A stretch of 64,000 nucleotides of DNA from Bacillus sp. EB01 (GCF_000613125.1 NZ_HG964497.1:1690958-1754957), one strand, 5' to 3'. Counted from the stretch's first letter, positions 1 through 9,431 are shown. Translations and numbers: made by a program. The notes: generated from the letters alone by a model not told the origin.

Positions 1-1
1 T

Positions 2-1174
2 GGCTGGCTATATTGGACTGGGACAATTCTGTCAATGTCGAGTGAAGCAGCCGCGATTTCCATTCTTGTCCGTGAATGGTATCCAAATGTATCAATTGGC
101 CTCCTGGGAGGAGCAATCATTATTGGTGTCACGCTTGTAAATCTTTTGGGTGCAGATAAAATTGGGAAACTGACAAGCGGCCTTTCCTCAATAAAATTAT
201 TAGCCATCTTGTTTTTTATTGTTACCGCCTTAGTGCTGATTTTCGGGCTCTTCCCTGGAACTCCAGCTGTAGGGGCGGGGGAACTTGCCCGAGAGCCGCT
301 AATGCCAGGAGGGTTAGGCGGATTGGCCGGAAGTATGCTGCTGGTCGTGTTTGCATATGCAGGTTTTGAAATTATAGGTCTGGCTGCGTCTGAAACAAGG
401 GACCCTGCAAAGACTATACCAAAAGCAATTCGCTACACCGTTATTACACTGGTTGGTCTTTATGTCGTTTATGCCGCAGTCTTGCTGCCGCTTATCCCTA
501 CTTCTGCCTTAAATGAAAATGTCTCACCGATGGTTGCTTCGCTGGAACGATGGGGTATCGGATGGGCTGGGCGAGTACTTAATATTGTCTTAATTACGGC
601 AATTCTTTCGGCTATGCTGGCAGCAATTTTTGGGCTTGGAAGGATGATTCGTTCGCTCACGGATGAAGGACATGCGCCAAAATTCCTTATAGACAAGCAG
701 GATGTCCCTTATCGGGGAATATTGTTTTCAGGAGTAGCCATGCTGCTTGGCCTTGGTTTTGGACTTTTGTTTCCCAGAGTTTATCTTGTCCTGATTACAA
801 CAGGTGGATTTGCACTGCTCTTTACCTACGGTGTGATCATGGCCAGCCATATCAAGTTTCGGAAACGGAACGGCTGCCCGCCCAATGGGATATGCCAGAT
901 GCCCGGGTTCCCGTACACTTCCTGGATCGCTTTGGTGGCCATTGTAGTCATACTCCTTTGCATGCCTTTTATCCCGGGGCAGGAAGCAGGTCTCATTTCA
1001 GGGCTTATAATGGTCATCTTTTTTTCAGCCGTTTATGTGTTGGTAAGGTCGAAAACAAAGACTCAAATCCGCAGGGAGGAAAAAGCCGGCACCAAAAGCC
1101 GAAATTATCAGGGGGAATTATTGACCGAGGCTTCTGCTGAACTGACTGGGAAGATAGATAATGAAGAAACCTAA
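2..1174 (+). CDS. APC-family amino acid permease (5' end outside window)
   Basis: Cytoplasmic-membrane amino acid transporter of the APC superfamily. The frame is open from base 2, and the residues before the first internal ATG (base 35), including GWLYWTGTILS, are normal permease sequence, so the true start lies upstream. The visible 390 residues hold many hydrophobic helices, the family segment FAYAGFEIIGLAASETRDP, and a charged C-terminal tail after the last helix. A factor-independent terminator follows directly. The closest functional class is amino acid permeases of the YfnA/basic amino acid type. Substrate cannot be read from sequence. Confident in family, not in substrate. Confidence 0.85.
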   Translation, partial: GWLYWTGTILSMSSEAAAISILVREWYPNVSIGLLGGAIIIGVTLVNLLGADKIGKLTSGLSSIKLLAILFFIVTALVLIFGLFPGTPAVGAGELAREPLMPGGLGGLAGSMLLVVFAYAGFEIIGLAASETRDPAKTIPKAIRYTVITLVGLYVVYAAVLLPLIPTSALNENVSPMVASLERWGIGWAGRVLNIVLITAILSAMLAAIFGLGRMIRSLTDEGHAPKFLIDKQDVPYRGILFSGVAMLLGLGFGLLFPRVYLVLITTGGFALLFTYGVIMASHIKFRKRNGCPPNGICQMPGFPYTSWIALVAIVVILLCMPFIPGQEAGLISGLIMVIFFSAVYVLVRSKTKTQIRREEKAGTKSRNYQGELLTEASAELTGKIDNEET

Positions 1175-1180
1175 TGACCG

Positions 1181-1215
1181 GAAAGGCCTTCTCAAAATGG
1201 GAAGGCCTTTCAGTT
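1181..1215 (+). terminator. Rho-independent terminator of the permease gene
   Basis: An 11-bp perfect stem (GAAAGGCCTTC / GAAGGCCTTTC) with a 9-nt loop lies just after the stop codon. The T tract behind it is short. Confidence 0.75.
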
Positions 1216-1489
1216 TAGATAGTATATAGAATACATATGAGATATTCGGGAGTTTCATTATATTTAGCGAGCTATCAAAAAAAGTCATTGTAAGAACTTA
1301 TCAAATGAGTCCTCAATGTTTTTGAAATGATCTTCGTGGAAGGCTCATTGATCCGACCGTAGCAGTTAAATAAAGACAAAAATCTAGTTCAATCGTATAA
1401 CCACAATAAAATTTGCCGATAGTTACTTTTGGCTACTTTTGGTATTCTAGCAGAAAGGAAAGAATACTAAGGGATTTGGGGGAACATGC

Positions 1490-2716
1490 ATGGCAAGAAA
1501 ACTGCCTGCACAAACAGTATATTTTTTGTATGCTGGAATCACTGCGTTTTTATTTGAGATGGTCTTTACCGTAAATGAGGTGTACAGGTTTGAGGCAGCC
1601 GGCTTTTCACCATGGCAGCTGGTCATAGTAGGCACCGCACTCGAATTATCCTGTTTTATTTTTGAAATTCCAACTGGAATCCTGGCTGACTTAAAGAGCA
1701 GGAAATTATCTGTAATTATCGGGGTCATTCTGATCGGAATAGGTTTCCTGATAGAAGGCCTTGTGCCGGTCTTTATGGTCATTCTTCTATGCCAGGTTAT
1801 TTGGGGTATAGGATACACGTTTACAAGCGGGGCGTTTGAGGCGTGGATATCGGATGAGGTTGGCGGAAAAGAATTGACGGGGATATTTTTAAAAGGAGCG
1901 CAAGTCCGGCAAGTTGGTGCCTTGATTGCCATAGTCCTTAGTACGGCGATAGGTGCGTATATTATTAACCTGCCGATGATTGTGGGTGGCATTCTCTTTA
2001 TTTTATTAGGCCTATTCCTGCTTATATACATGCCTGAAACCAGCTTTAAGCCAACTCCTGCAGCAGAAGCAGGAAGCTACTTTCAGCAGATGGCCTCCAC
2101 CTTTACGGCAGGCATTCGTTTTATGAAAAAAAGCCAGTTTCTAATTGTTATGGCGTGTATTACCTTTTTCTATGGATTGTATAGTGAAGGGCTCGACCGG
2201 CTTTGGATTGCCCATATCCTGCAGGATGTAACTCTTCCGGATATAAATGTTAAGCCGATTGTCTGGGTCGGTTTGATTAACGGGACCGCCCTTATTGCAA
2301 GTATTCTTGCGGTTGAATACATAAAGAGAAGGCTCGAGAAAACAGGACAGCTGCAAAAGGTCTGGCTGCTTGTTGTTATTAATGCGGTCATGGTCTTAAG
2401 TATTATTGTATTTGCAATGGCGGGCCATTATGGGACAGCTTTTTCTTCCTATCTATTATTCTATATTCTTAGAACCACAAATGGGCCAATATATAGTGCA
2501 TGGCTAAATGAAAACATTGAATCTGGTGTAAGAGCAACCGTTCTTTCAACCTACGGCCAGTTGGATGCTTTCGGACAAATCATTAGCGGCCCAATCATAG
2601 GGTATATTGCATACAAGACCACGATGGAGCTTTCTCTTATCGTTTCCGGCCTACTGCTGCTGCCAGTCGTTGCTCTCTTTGCCTTTTTACTGAAGAAAGC
2701 TAAACATAGCGTCTGA
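1490..2716 (+). CDS. MFS transporter
   Basis: Twelve-helix major facilitator protein of 408 residues, probably a proton-coupled exporter. The N-terminal half carries the MFS loop 2-3 region (PTGILADLKSRKLS, a variant of motif A), and a long cytoplasmic loop near residues 185-205 separates the halves. The start at 1490 follows GGGGGAAC. It stands alone: a terminator lies on each side. Upstream, the 11-base unit TACTTTTGG(C/T) is repeated twice around 1422-1443 and could be an operator. Distant resemblance to tetracycline/multidrug MFS pumps; substrate unknown. Confidence 0.8.
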   Translation: MARKLPAQTVYFLYAGITAFLFEMVFTVNEVYRFEAAGFSPWQLVIVGTALELSCFIFEIPTGILADLKSRKLSVIIGVILIGIGFLIEGLVPVFMVILLCQVIWGIGYTFTSGAFEAWISDEVGGKELTGIFLKGAQVRQVGALIAIVLSTAIGAYIINLPMIVGGILFILLGLFLLIYMPETSFKPTPAAEAGSYFQQMASTFTAGIRFMKKSQFLIVMACITFFYGLYSEGLDRLWIAHILQDVTLPDINVKPIVWVGLINGTALIASILAVEYIKRRLEKTGQLQKVWLLVVINAVMVLSIIVFAMAGHYGTAFSSYLLFYILRTTNGPIYSAWLNENIESGVRATVLSTYGQLDAFGQIISGPIIGYIAYKTTMELSLIVSGLLLLPVVALFAFLLKKAKHSV

Positions 2717-2732
2717 ATTTTTAAAAAAAACA

Positions 2733-2780
2733 AAACCAGCACCTCCCTACGGAAAATCCCGAAGAAGGTGCTGGTTTAAT
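2733..2780 (+). terminator. Rho-independent terminator
   Basis: A stem of about 12 bp (AAACCAGCACCT / AGGTGCTGGTTT) separated by about 20 nt, with an A tract before and a T-rich stretch after, so it could stop transcription from either side. It follows the MFS gene. Confidence 0.75.
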
Positions 2781-2854
2781 TTATGGATTAGGAAGCGCAT
2801 TTTAGCTGAAAAAGAACCCTTAAGCAGAAAATTTTCTGAACATATGCTGGGGTA

Positions 2855-2883
2855 TTGTCCACTATGAATTTTAGTGATATAAT
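2855..2883 (+). promoter_or_regulatory. Sigma-A promoter of the amino acid ABC importer operon
   Basis: TTGTCC (4/6 match to the -35 consensus), a 17-nt spacer and a perfect TATAAT at 2878-2883, about 80 nt ahead of the binding-protein start. No other good promoter is visible before the operon. Confidence 0.7.
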
Positions 2884-2962
2884 CTGATAGTGTGATAATA
2901 CGGTAACGCACTAAAGGATTTTTAAATCTATTAAAATAATCTATTAAAGGATGGTATACAAA

Positions 2963-3742
2963 ATGAAACGTACAGCTATGATGCTTTTAATTTCAGCTTT
3001 ATTTATAGTCCTGGCAGCATGTTCAGGCGGTTCTACTTCTGGGAAGGAATCTGAGGATACGTTGATAGTGGGCATTGATGATAAATTTGCTCCAATGGGT
3101 TTCCGTGATGAAAACAATGAGATTGTCGGTTTTGATATTGATTACGCCAAAGCAGCCGCAGACAAGATGGGTCTTGAAGTGAAATTCCAGCCGATTGACT
3201 GGAAAACAAAAGAATCCGAGCTTTCAAGTGGCAGGATTGACCTAATTTGGAATGGGTATACTATCACAGACGAACGGAAGCAAAAAGTTCTTTTTACAAA
3301 GCCGTATTTGAAAAACGCCCAGGTGGTCGTGACAAAGGCTGACTCAAAGTTGGAGAAGCTTTCAGATCTCGAAGGTAAGATAGTTGGCTTGCAGTCTCTT
3401 TCTTCAGCAGCAGACGCTCTTGAAGCAAACCCAATCAGTGGGAAGATTAAGGAAGTAACCGAGTTCTCCGATAATGTTATGGCTTTGAATGATTTAAAAA
3501 GCGGACGCCTTGATGCGGTCATTATTGATGAAGTAGTCATTAACTATTATATGGAGAAGGAAGAGGAATCCTTTAAGGTGCTTGAAGAATCACTTGCTCC
3601 AGAGGAATATGGTGTTGGTGTGAAAAAAGGCAATGAAGAGCTGCTCGAAAAATTGCAAAAAGCGCTTGATGAGATGAATGAAGATGGTACAGCCGCTGAC
3701 ATTTCAAAGAAATGGTTTGGCGAAGATAAAGTACTAAAATAA
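2963..3742 (+). CDS. Amino acid ABC transporter substrate-binding lipoprotein
   Basis: Extracellular solute-binding protein of the family-3 (SBP_bac_3) type that delivers a polar amino acid to the permease encoded next. The N-terminus is a lipoprotein signal (MKRTAMMLLISALFIVLAAC), with cysteine as the lipidation site in the LAAC lipobox. The mature part shows family-3 landmarks such as GFDIDYAKAAADKMG and the C-terminal DISKKWFGED. The start at 2963 is preferred over 2951 because AAAGGATGG is properly spaced only for the former. First gene of a binding protein-permease-ATPase operon. Ligand (for example cystine, arginine or glutamine) cannot be decided. Confidence 0.9.
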   Translation: MKRTAMMLLISALFIVLAACSGGSTSGKESEDTLIVGIDDKFAPMGFRDENNEIVGFDIDYAKAAADKMGLEVKFQPIDWKTKESELSSGRIDLIWNGYTITDERKQKVLFTKPYLKNAQVVVTKADSKLEKLSDLEGKIVGLQSLSSAADALEANPISGKIKEVTEFSDNVMALNDLKSGRLDAVIIDEVVINYYMEKEEESFKVLEESLAPEEYGVGVKKGNEELLEKLQKALDEMNEDGTAADISKKWFGEDKVLK

Positions 3743-3756
3743 TAAGAACAGTGGGC

Positions 3757-3788
3757 AAAACAGGATTTCCTCAGGAAACCCTGTTTTG
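3757..3788 (+). terminator. Intercistronic hairpin, probable partial terminator
   Basis: AAAACAGG and CCTGTTTT pair around an inner TCC/GGA stem, followed by TTGTTACG. It sits between the binding-protein gene and its permease, where partial termination or 3'-end protection would keep the binding protein in excess of the membrane complex. Confidence 0.55.
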
Positions 3789-3828
3789 TTACGCTTGCAA
3801 TGGCACTTGCTAAATGGAGGAAATCCTT

Positions 3829-4488
3829 ATGACAATTGACTATATTCTAGAAATCCTTGGCCCGATGCTTGAAGGAGCCCAGATGACCGTTCTGCTTTTT
3901 TTCATTGCGATCATCTTGTCAATTCCGCTGGGATTTCTACTTACACTGGCAGTTAGAAGCAGTTTTAAGCCATTATCCTGGCTGGCTCAGGGCTACATAT
4001 ATGTTATGCGCGGAACGCCGCTTCTTTTGCAGCTTTTGTTTATATGTTTTGGCTTACCGATGATTCCTGTGGTGGGGGAATATCTTGTACTCGACCGCTT
4101 TGTCGCGGCAAGCCTGGGCTTTGTGCTTAATTATGCCGCATATTTTGCGGAAATCTTCCGGGGTGGCCTGCTCGCCATTGACAAAGGACAATACGAAGCA
4201 GCCCAAGTACTGGGACTCAGCAAATGGCAAACTACAACGAGGGTTGTCCTTCCGCAAATGTTCAGGATTGCCCTTCCGTCCGTAGCCAACGAATCCATAA
4301 CACTGGTAAAGGATACAGCCCTGCTTTATGCGGTCGCAGTCCCGGAATTGCTGCATTTCGCCCAGACTGCTGTTAACCGTGATTTTACTATCGTGCCATT
4401 CTTCGTGGCTGGTGTGATTTACTTAATTATGACTCTGGTGCTTACTGCTTTCTTTAAGTGGATTGAACGCCGATTTACGTTTGAATAG
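3829..4488 (+). CDS. Amino acid ABC transporter permease
   Basis: Membrane subunit of 219 residues of the HisM/GlnP type that forms the translocation pore. The ABC coupling (EAA) motif is visible as [21 protein letters not shown] near residues 124-144. Five or so hydrophobic helices surround it, and [14 protein letters not shown] matches the conserved RGTPLLvQ segment of polar amino acid permeases. The start at 3829 is chosen because GGAGG (3816-3820) lies 8 nt upstream, whereas the ATG at 3814 would overlap that site. The ATPase gene follows after 11 nt. Confidence 0.9.
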   Translation: MTIDYILEILGPMLEGAQMTVLLFFIAIILSIPLGFLLTLAVRSSFKPLSWLAQGYIYVMRGTPLLLQLLFICFGLPMIPVVGEYLVLDRFVAASLGFVLNYAAYFAEIFRGGLLAIDKGQYEAAQVLGLSKWQTTTRVVLPQMFRIALPSVANESITLVKDTALLYAVAVPELLHFAQTAVNRDFTIVPFFVAGVIYLIMTLVLTAFFKWIERRFTFE

Positions 4489-4499
4489 GAGGGCTGAAT

Positions 4500-5246
4500 A
4501 TGGCCATTATCGAAGTCTCCAATCTGAAAAAATCTTACGGGGCGCTTGATGTCCTTAAGAAAATCTCGTTCGAGGTTAATAAAAATGATGTTGTTGCCGT
4601 AATCGGCCCTTCTGGTTCGGGAAAAAGCACTATGCTTAGAAGCCTGGTCCATTTAGAGAAAATTGATGGCGGGTCAATTCAGGTAGAAGGTGAATTTCTG
4701 GCCAAGGATGGAATCTATCCGAAGCCACAGGAAACAAAACGAATTACCGCAAAGATGGGTATGGTATTCCAGCACTTCAACCTGTTTCCTCATCTAACGG
4801 TAAAGGAAAATCTTGAGCTTGCACCGAAGTTAGTAAAGAATGAACAGCTTGGGGATTTACAGCATCGAAGTACCGAACTGCTAGGGAAAATCGGTCTTGC
4901 GGGCCATGCCAATGCTTACCCTGCCAAGCTTTCCGGCGGGCAAAAGCAAAGGGTTGCGATAGCCCGGGCTCTGATGATGGATCCTGATATCCTCCTCTTT
5001 GATGAGCCGACATCTGCCCTAGACCCTGAGTTGACAGGTGAGGTTTTGCAAGTTATGAAAAAGCTTGCAGAGGAGCATATGACGATGATCGTTGTCACCC
5101 ATGAAATGGGTTTTGCCCGCGAAGTCGCCAATAAGGTTATTTTTATGGATAATGGCGAAATAATTGAGTACGGACACCCTGACGAAATTTTTACAAATCC
5201 TCGCAATGAACGGACCAAGGCTTTCTTGACCCGGACATTGAAATAG
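4500..5246 (+). CDS. Amino acid ABC transporter ATP-binding protein
   Basis: Cytoplasmic ATPase of 248 residues that powers the preceding permease. All nucleotide-binding motifs are canonical: Walker [11 protein letters not shown]-loop FQHFNLFPH, signature LSGGQKQR, Walker [14 protein letters not shown] and the switch histidine in VVTHEMGFA. The length and the PEFTxNPRxxRTKxFL-like C-terminus fit the GlnQ/HisP group. A GGAGGG site lies 6 nt before the ATG. Last gene of the importer operon. Confidence 0.92.
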   Translation: MAIIEVSNLKKSYGALDVLKKISFEVNKNDVVAVIGPSGSGKSTMLRSLVHLEKIDGGSIQVEGEFLAKDGIYPKPQETKRITAKMGMVFQHFNLFPHLTVKENLELAPKLVKNEQLGDLQHRSTELLGKIGLAGHANAYPAKLSGGQKQRVAIARALMMDPDILLFDEPTSALDPELTGEVLQVMKKLAEEHMTMIVVTHEMGFAREVANKVIFMDNGEIIEYGHPDEIFTNPRNERTKAFLTRTLK

Positions 5247-5359
5247 GTGACTGCGTATGGATTTGCTATAATATTAGTATGAGACGATGAAGGCAGTGGA
5301 CGCTTGGGGCGGGGCTGCCTTTTCCGGAAATATAAGGAAGTATATCTTTTTTTGAGTAC

Positions 5360-5506
5360 TGTCTAGCTTCAGCGCCTAGCGCCTAGTGTACTTCGGTCCC
5401 CTCGTTACGATAAGTCAACATCGATTCGCTATCGCTCATCGTGTTTCCTTTATCTCCTTCGAGGCCCTCCAGTCCATACGACGCTGGACAAGGCGCTTGC
5501 GCTTTT
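5360..5506. repeat. Dispersed Bacillus-type structured repeat (GTCTAGCTTCAGCGCC...GCGCTTGCGCTTTTC)
   Basis: About 147 bases starting GTCTAGCTTCAGCGCCTAG and ending AAGGCGCTTGCGCTTTTC. The GCGCC/GGCGC ends can pair, and an inner arm pairs GATAAGTCAACA with TGTTTCCTTTATC imperfectly. I recognise this layout from memory as a multicopy element in many Bacillus-group genomes. Only this copy is in the window, so repetition itself is not shown here. It ends 24 bases before the probable start of the frameshifted methyltransferase gene. Confidence 0.6.
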
Positions 5507-5530
5507 CTTATAGAAAGGTTTGAGAGCTAT

Positions 5531-6141
5531 TTGGATGATGAACGCTACAAGGATACTTTAATGAATATAAAAACTGTCGGCAATCAGAAAGGCTTTTTGA
5601 ATTAATTCATTACCATCCCTATGAGCCGACACCTTATAACGCCCTGGATATACTTTTCTCTGAATATGAGTTAAAAAAGAGCGATGTGGTCGTTGACTTT
5701 GGAAGCGGAAAAGGAAGGCTCCCGTTTTATGTAAACCATTTGTTTAATACCACTGCTATCGGTGTTGAATTTAATGAGGTCTTCTATCATGATGCAGTAG
5801 AGAATTTAAATGGATATCTTACTAAATATAAAAAGCGTAGAGATAGGGTCCGGTTCCACTGTGGGCTGGCAGAGGAATACATAGTACAGCCTGAAGAGAA
5901 CAGGTTTTATTTTTTCAATCCTTTCACAGTCGCGATTTTTACAAAAGTTATCAAACATATACTGGCCTCCGCGGAAGAGGTTCCTCGTAATATTGATTTA
6001 ATTTTATATTATCCTTCTGGCGACTATGTCCATTTTCTTGAATACCAAACACCGTTTGAATTGGTTCAGGATATCCCCTTGCCAGGGCTTGCTGAAAAAA
6101 ATATTAATGAGAGATTCCTAATATACCGTTACTCTAGATAG
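5531..6141 (+). pseudogene. SAM-dependent methyltransferase, -1 frameshift near 5594-5598
   Basis: The SAM-binding motif VVDFGSGKGR and NRFYFFNPF mark a class I methyltransferase of unknown substrate. The long frame opens only at 5686, but continuous homologous-looking sequence extends upstream in that frame (ELIHYHPYEPTPYNALDILF). Before that it continues in another frame (DDERYKDTLMNIKTVGNQKGF) from a possible TTG start at 5531. The frames join if one T is restored to the TTTTT run at 5594-5598. So either the gene is inactivated, or this is a homopolymer sequencing error. The family reading NIKTVGNQKGF...YEPTPY is from memory of Bacillus homologues. Confidence 0.7.
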
Positions 6142-6311
6142 GCTTCTTCCAGCCAGCACCTCGTTAGTGGTCTTCAAAAGCCCTTTTTAAGAGAAGAGAA
6201 GAACGAATTGGGTCGATACTCTTTATTTTTCCTGGGATATATGGTGGGATATAATAAAGGAAATTCTCCGCGTGGAGTTTTATCTATTATAGTTGAAAGG
6301 TGTTGGAAAAA

Positions 6312-6812
6312 ATGAAGAAACGCAGCCTATATTTTGGCTTTTGCGTGATTCTGGCGCTTGTCTCCGCTCTGGCAGGCTGCTCCGGAAACAAAGCTATACT
6401 TGATGATCAAGGTAAAGAGGTATCGCTTGAAAATAAGGACAAGCCCACACTCGTATTCTTTTTTACAGGCAATACCTGAGACTATTGCAAATCGCAGCTG
6501 GTCGAGCTGCAGAAGAATAAAGAATTATTTAATCAGTTTCCAGGGGATGTATATGCTTTGAGTGCGTCGTCACCTGAAGATCACAAGGAAATGAAGGAAG
6601 ACCTGGGGCTTGATTATACCCTTCTTTCTGACAAATACCTTGTTTTGATCGAAAAAGCAGAATTAAAAGACCCTAGTGGCCCTAAATCTCTTAGGGGTTT
6701 CGCCATCCTTGATAAGGAAGGAAACGTTCTCGAATCTCAGCAGCTGGACCCTTTTGGTGATCAAATCGCTGAGATTATTCCTTACGCCGCTAGTAAAGTA
6801 ACTGGCCAATAA
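6312..6812 (+). CDS. Redoxin-domain lipoprotein, probable selenoprotein (TGA at 6477)
   Basis: Thioredoxin-fold lipoprotein, predicted to act on the outer face of the membrane. The ATG at 6312 follows GAAAGGTG and begins a lipoprotein signal with lipobox LAGC. The frame runs 167 codons to 6812 with a single in-frame TGA at codon 56. That TGA sits in FFFTGNT(TGA)DYCKSQL, exactly where thioredoxins have the first Cys of CxxC, giving UxxC if read as selenocysteine. Downstream residues (YALSASSPEDHKEM, LDYTLLSD, FAILDKEGNVL) are normal redoxin/AhpC-TSA sequence, so the reading frame is preserved after the TGA. A SECIS-like hairpin follows. The alternative is a TGC/TGT to TGA mutation or sequencing error. 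No selenocysteine machinery lies in the window. Confidence 0.62.
6494..6510 (+). promoter_or_regulatory. Candidate bacterial SECIS hairpin
   Basis: GCAGCT and AGCTGC form a perfect 6-bp stem around the 5-nt loop GGTCG. The loop starts 20 nt after the TGA. The E. coli fdhF SECIS also has a GGUC apical loop, about 18 nt after its UGA, and known bacterial SECIS loops carry G in the first two positions. The structure lies inside the coding sequence, as bacterial SECIS elements do. Confidence 0.55.
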
Positions 6813-6820
6813 CCAAATTG

Positions 6821-6853
6821 CTGCATGTCTTTTAGGCATGCAGTTATTTTTTT
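6821..6853 (+). terminator. Rho-independent terminator of the redoxin gene
   Basis: CTGCATG / CATGCAG stem followed by TTATTTTTTT, starting 9 bases after the stop codon. Confidence 0.8.
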
Positions 6854-6954
6854 CTATAGCCAGGACAATAAAAACTTCATTGTGAAGAAGGTTCATATTT
6901 GGTATGTTTAACACATAGATTAAAATGTCGATAAATGGCAATCGAGGGGAAACG

Positions 6955-9165
6955 ATGAGGTTAAAAGCAATTTTCAGGGACACCAGAAAACTATTATTAA
7001 TTTCGGCAATTATCGTGGGGTTGATTGCTGAAACTAGTTCCATACTTTTTTCTGTGAATGAAAAAATTGTCCATGCTCTGTTGCTGGCTATTGCTGGTGT
7101 GTTGATTATTGGGGTCATAAATGGTATTGACCTGACGACAGAAGAGCTGAAAAAGAACCGGCAAAGGCTTAAGAATATTTTTGAAACACTTGATGTCGCT
7201 ATATGGTCACACGATATGAAGTCAAACCATTTGATGATTACACCGGGAATTGAAAAACTATACGGGTATTCCTTGAGTGATTTTTATGAAGATCATGAAT
7301 TATGGAAAAAGGTCATCCATCCTGAGGATCTAGTTTTTTTAAAGGAAAGGGAAGCCTCCCTTGAAAAGGGTAAAGCAATCACTAGCATTTATCGGATTAT
7401 CCGTTCTGATGGAGAAATCCGCTGGATACAGGACAGGGGAATCCCCACAATTGAAAATGGCAAACTTATTGACTTTAGTTCAGTCCTTTTTGATATTACA
7501 GATCGGATGGAAAGTGAGAACCGTTATAGGACACTTGTCGAAATGTCCCCTGACATTATTGCGGTATATAGCAGAAGCAATATTGATTATATTAATGAGA
7601 CAGGTGCTATTGTCTTTGGATACAATTCACCGAAGCAGCTGGTCGGCATGCCTCTATCAGAGTTAATACCGGAATCCGTATTAAACGAGTTGAGGTACAG
7701 AGCGCTTTCAATTGATGAACCTGATACAAAAATTAGTATTGAGTTTAAGACTGAACGGCTGAATGGTGAAGAAATTAATATTGAAATGATATCAATGCCC
7801 ATATTTTTTGAAGGCAGAGCTGCGCGTCAAATAGTTGGAAGGGATATTTCCGAACGCAAGAGGGCGGAAGAGACGATTCAGCAAATGGCGTATTTTGATA
7901 GCCTTACAGGGCTTCCAAATCGCTATAAATTCCGAACTCAACTAAATGAAGCATTGCGGTATAATCCAAGCCAGGCATTGTCCGTCTTATTCCTGGACCT
8001 TGATCGGTTCAAAATCATCAATGATACTAAAGGCCATTCTGCAGGAGATATGCTTTTGCAGGGTGTTGCATCAAGGCTGGCTCATACCGTGGCTGAGGCA
8101 GGGGTTGTCTCCCGCCAAGGCGGAGATGAGTTTACTATTTTCCTCAGAAATATAAATCGTGAAAAAACCGTTCATATAGCCAGGAATATCCTTAATGAAT
8201 TTTCCGTTCCATTCAAGATTAACGGTGAGGAATTCTATGTAACCCCAAGTATTGGAATCAGTATGTATCCATCAGATGGCATGGACGGGGAGACGCTGAT
8301 AAAAAATGCCGATACAGCCATGTACTTAGCCAAAGACCGCGGCAAGAATAACTACCAATTCTATACATCGCTCCTTCAGGGCTTGTCCTCACGGAAGATG
8401 GAATTAGAAACAGGGCTTAGGAAAGCATTGGAGCAAGAACAGCTGGCCCTGGTCTTCCAGCCACAGGTAGAATTGAGTACCAGCAATACTATTGGGCTTG
8501 AGGCGTTGATTAGATGGAAACACCCGATAAGAGGCATTATTCTGCCATCTGAGTTTATCCCGCTTGCTGAGGAAACTGGCCTTATTGTCCCGATAGGCAA
8601 TTGGGTACTAAGGAAGGCTTGTGAACAACACACTCTATGGCTAAGACAGGGGTATTTGCCTATGTCGATTTCGGTTAATATTTCGGTCAGGCAATTTCAG
8701 GATGACAATTTCCTCGATTCTGTTAAAAAAATCCTTGAAGAGACAGAAATGGACCCAAGTTCCTTGGAGCTTGAAATAACCGAAAGTGTTATGAGAAATA
8801 TTGACCGCTCAATTTATATCTTGAATGAGCTACATCAGCTTGGTGTAAAGCTGGCCCTCGATGACTTTGGTACGGGGTATTCATCGTTAAGCAACTTAAA
8901 ACATCTTCCAATTGATACAGTGAAAATTGACAAATCGTTCATTGATGACATTTCCACCGAAGAAGATGGAGGAGCAATGGTGAAAACAATTCTTGATATG
9001 GGTCTCCATATGGGCTTCCATGTTATTGCTGAGGGCATTGAGAGACAAGAACAAGTTGATTACCTCGTTGCCAATGGCTGTACTGTAGGCCAGGGGTTTT
9101 TATTCAGTCAACCCAAACCTGCTGCTTCTGTTCAAGAATTGCTCCATAAAAGCATGCCTGTTTAA
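6955..9165 (+). CDS. Membrane-anchored PAS-PAS-GGDEF-EAL cyclic-di-GMP enzyme
   Basis: Bifunctional cyclic-di-GMP protein of 736 residues. Two N-terminal hydrophobic segments (about residues 12-32 and 40-57) anchor it. Two PAS domains follow (about 65-185 and 185-305), the first ending with a PAC-like FDITDR. The diguanylate cyclase site is intact (RQGGDEF, GGDEF residues 389-393). The EAL domain is also intact, with EAL at 516-518, then ELEITES, DDFGTGYSSL, KIDKSFI, AEGIE and QGFLFSQP, so both synthesis and hydrolysis are possible. The start at 6955 follows GAGGGGAA; an in-frame ATG at 6925 has no ribosome site. It is monocistronic, between two terminators. Confidence 0.9.
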   Translation: MRLKAIFRDTRKLLLISAIIVGLIAETSSILFSVNEKIVHALLLAIAGVLIIGVINGIDLTTEELKKNRQRLKNIFETLDVAIWSHDMKSNHLMITPGIEKLYGYSLSDFYEDHELWKKVIHPEDLVFLKEREASLEKGKAITSIYRIIRSDGEIRWIQDRGIPTIENGKLIDFSSVLFDITDRMESENRYRTLVEMSPDIIAVYSRSNIDYINETGAIVFGYNSPKQLVGMPLSELIPESVLNELRYRALSIDEPDTKISIEFKTERLNGEEINIEMISMPIFFEGRAARQIVGRDISERKRAEETIQQMAYFDSLTGLPNRYKFRTQLNEALRYNPSQALSVLFLDLDRFKIINDTKGHSAGDMLLQGVASRLAHTVAEAGVVSRQGGDEFTIFLRNINREKTVHIARNILNEFSVPFKINGEEFYVTPSIGISMYPSDGMDGETLIKNADTAMYLAKDRGKNNYQFYTSLLQGLSSRKMELETGLRKALEQEQLALVFQPQVELSTSNTIGLEALIRWKHPIRGIILPSEFIPLAEETGLIVPIGNWVLRKACEQHTLWLRQGYLPMSISVNISVRQFQDDNFLDSVKKILEETEMDPSSLELEITESVMRNIDRSIYILNELHQLGVKLALDDFGTGYSSLSNLKHLPIDTVKIDKSFIDDISTEEDGGAMVKTILDMGLHMGFHVIAEGIERQEQVDYLVANGCTVGQGFLFSQPKPAASVQELLHKSMPV

Positions 9166-9181
9166 TCGGCATGCTTTTTGT
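9149..9181 (+). terminator. Rho-independent terminator overlapping the stop codon
   Basis: AAAGCATGCC / GGCATGCTTT stem ending in TTTTTG. The left arm lies inside the last codons of the GGDEF-EAL gene. The half-site GGCATGCTTTTTT recurs around 9279-9291 without its left arm. Confidence 0.75.
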
Positions 9182-9431
9182 GTGCTATTTACTGTGTGAT
9201 TTAACGTGTAGATTCGTATGTTATTTAGTCTGTTATTTTAAGTTTTCTTTGTAGTAACAGAACTATTTTGTTTTAAAAGGCATGCTTTTTTACTTAATAA
9301 GGAGCTTGCCAAAGTGTATAAAAGGAAATCGGCTTGTATTTAGTTTATTATAAATAGTATAAAGGCCTAGGGATTATACCATCGTGATTAATAAAGGGAT
9401 GGTTATAATAATACGGTAAGGAGATGGAGAA

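Noticed and set aside
1422-1443. Tandem TACTTTTGG units before the MFS gene
   Set aside because: Only two short imperfect copies; could be an operator but nothing else supports it.
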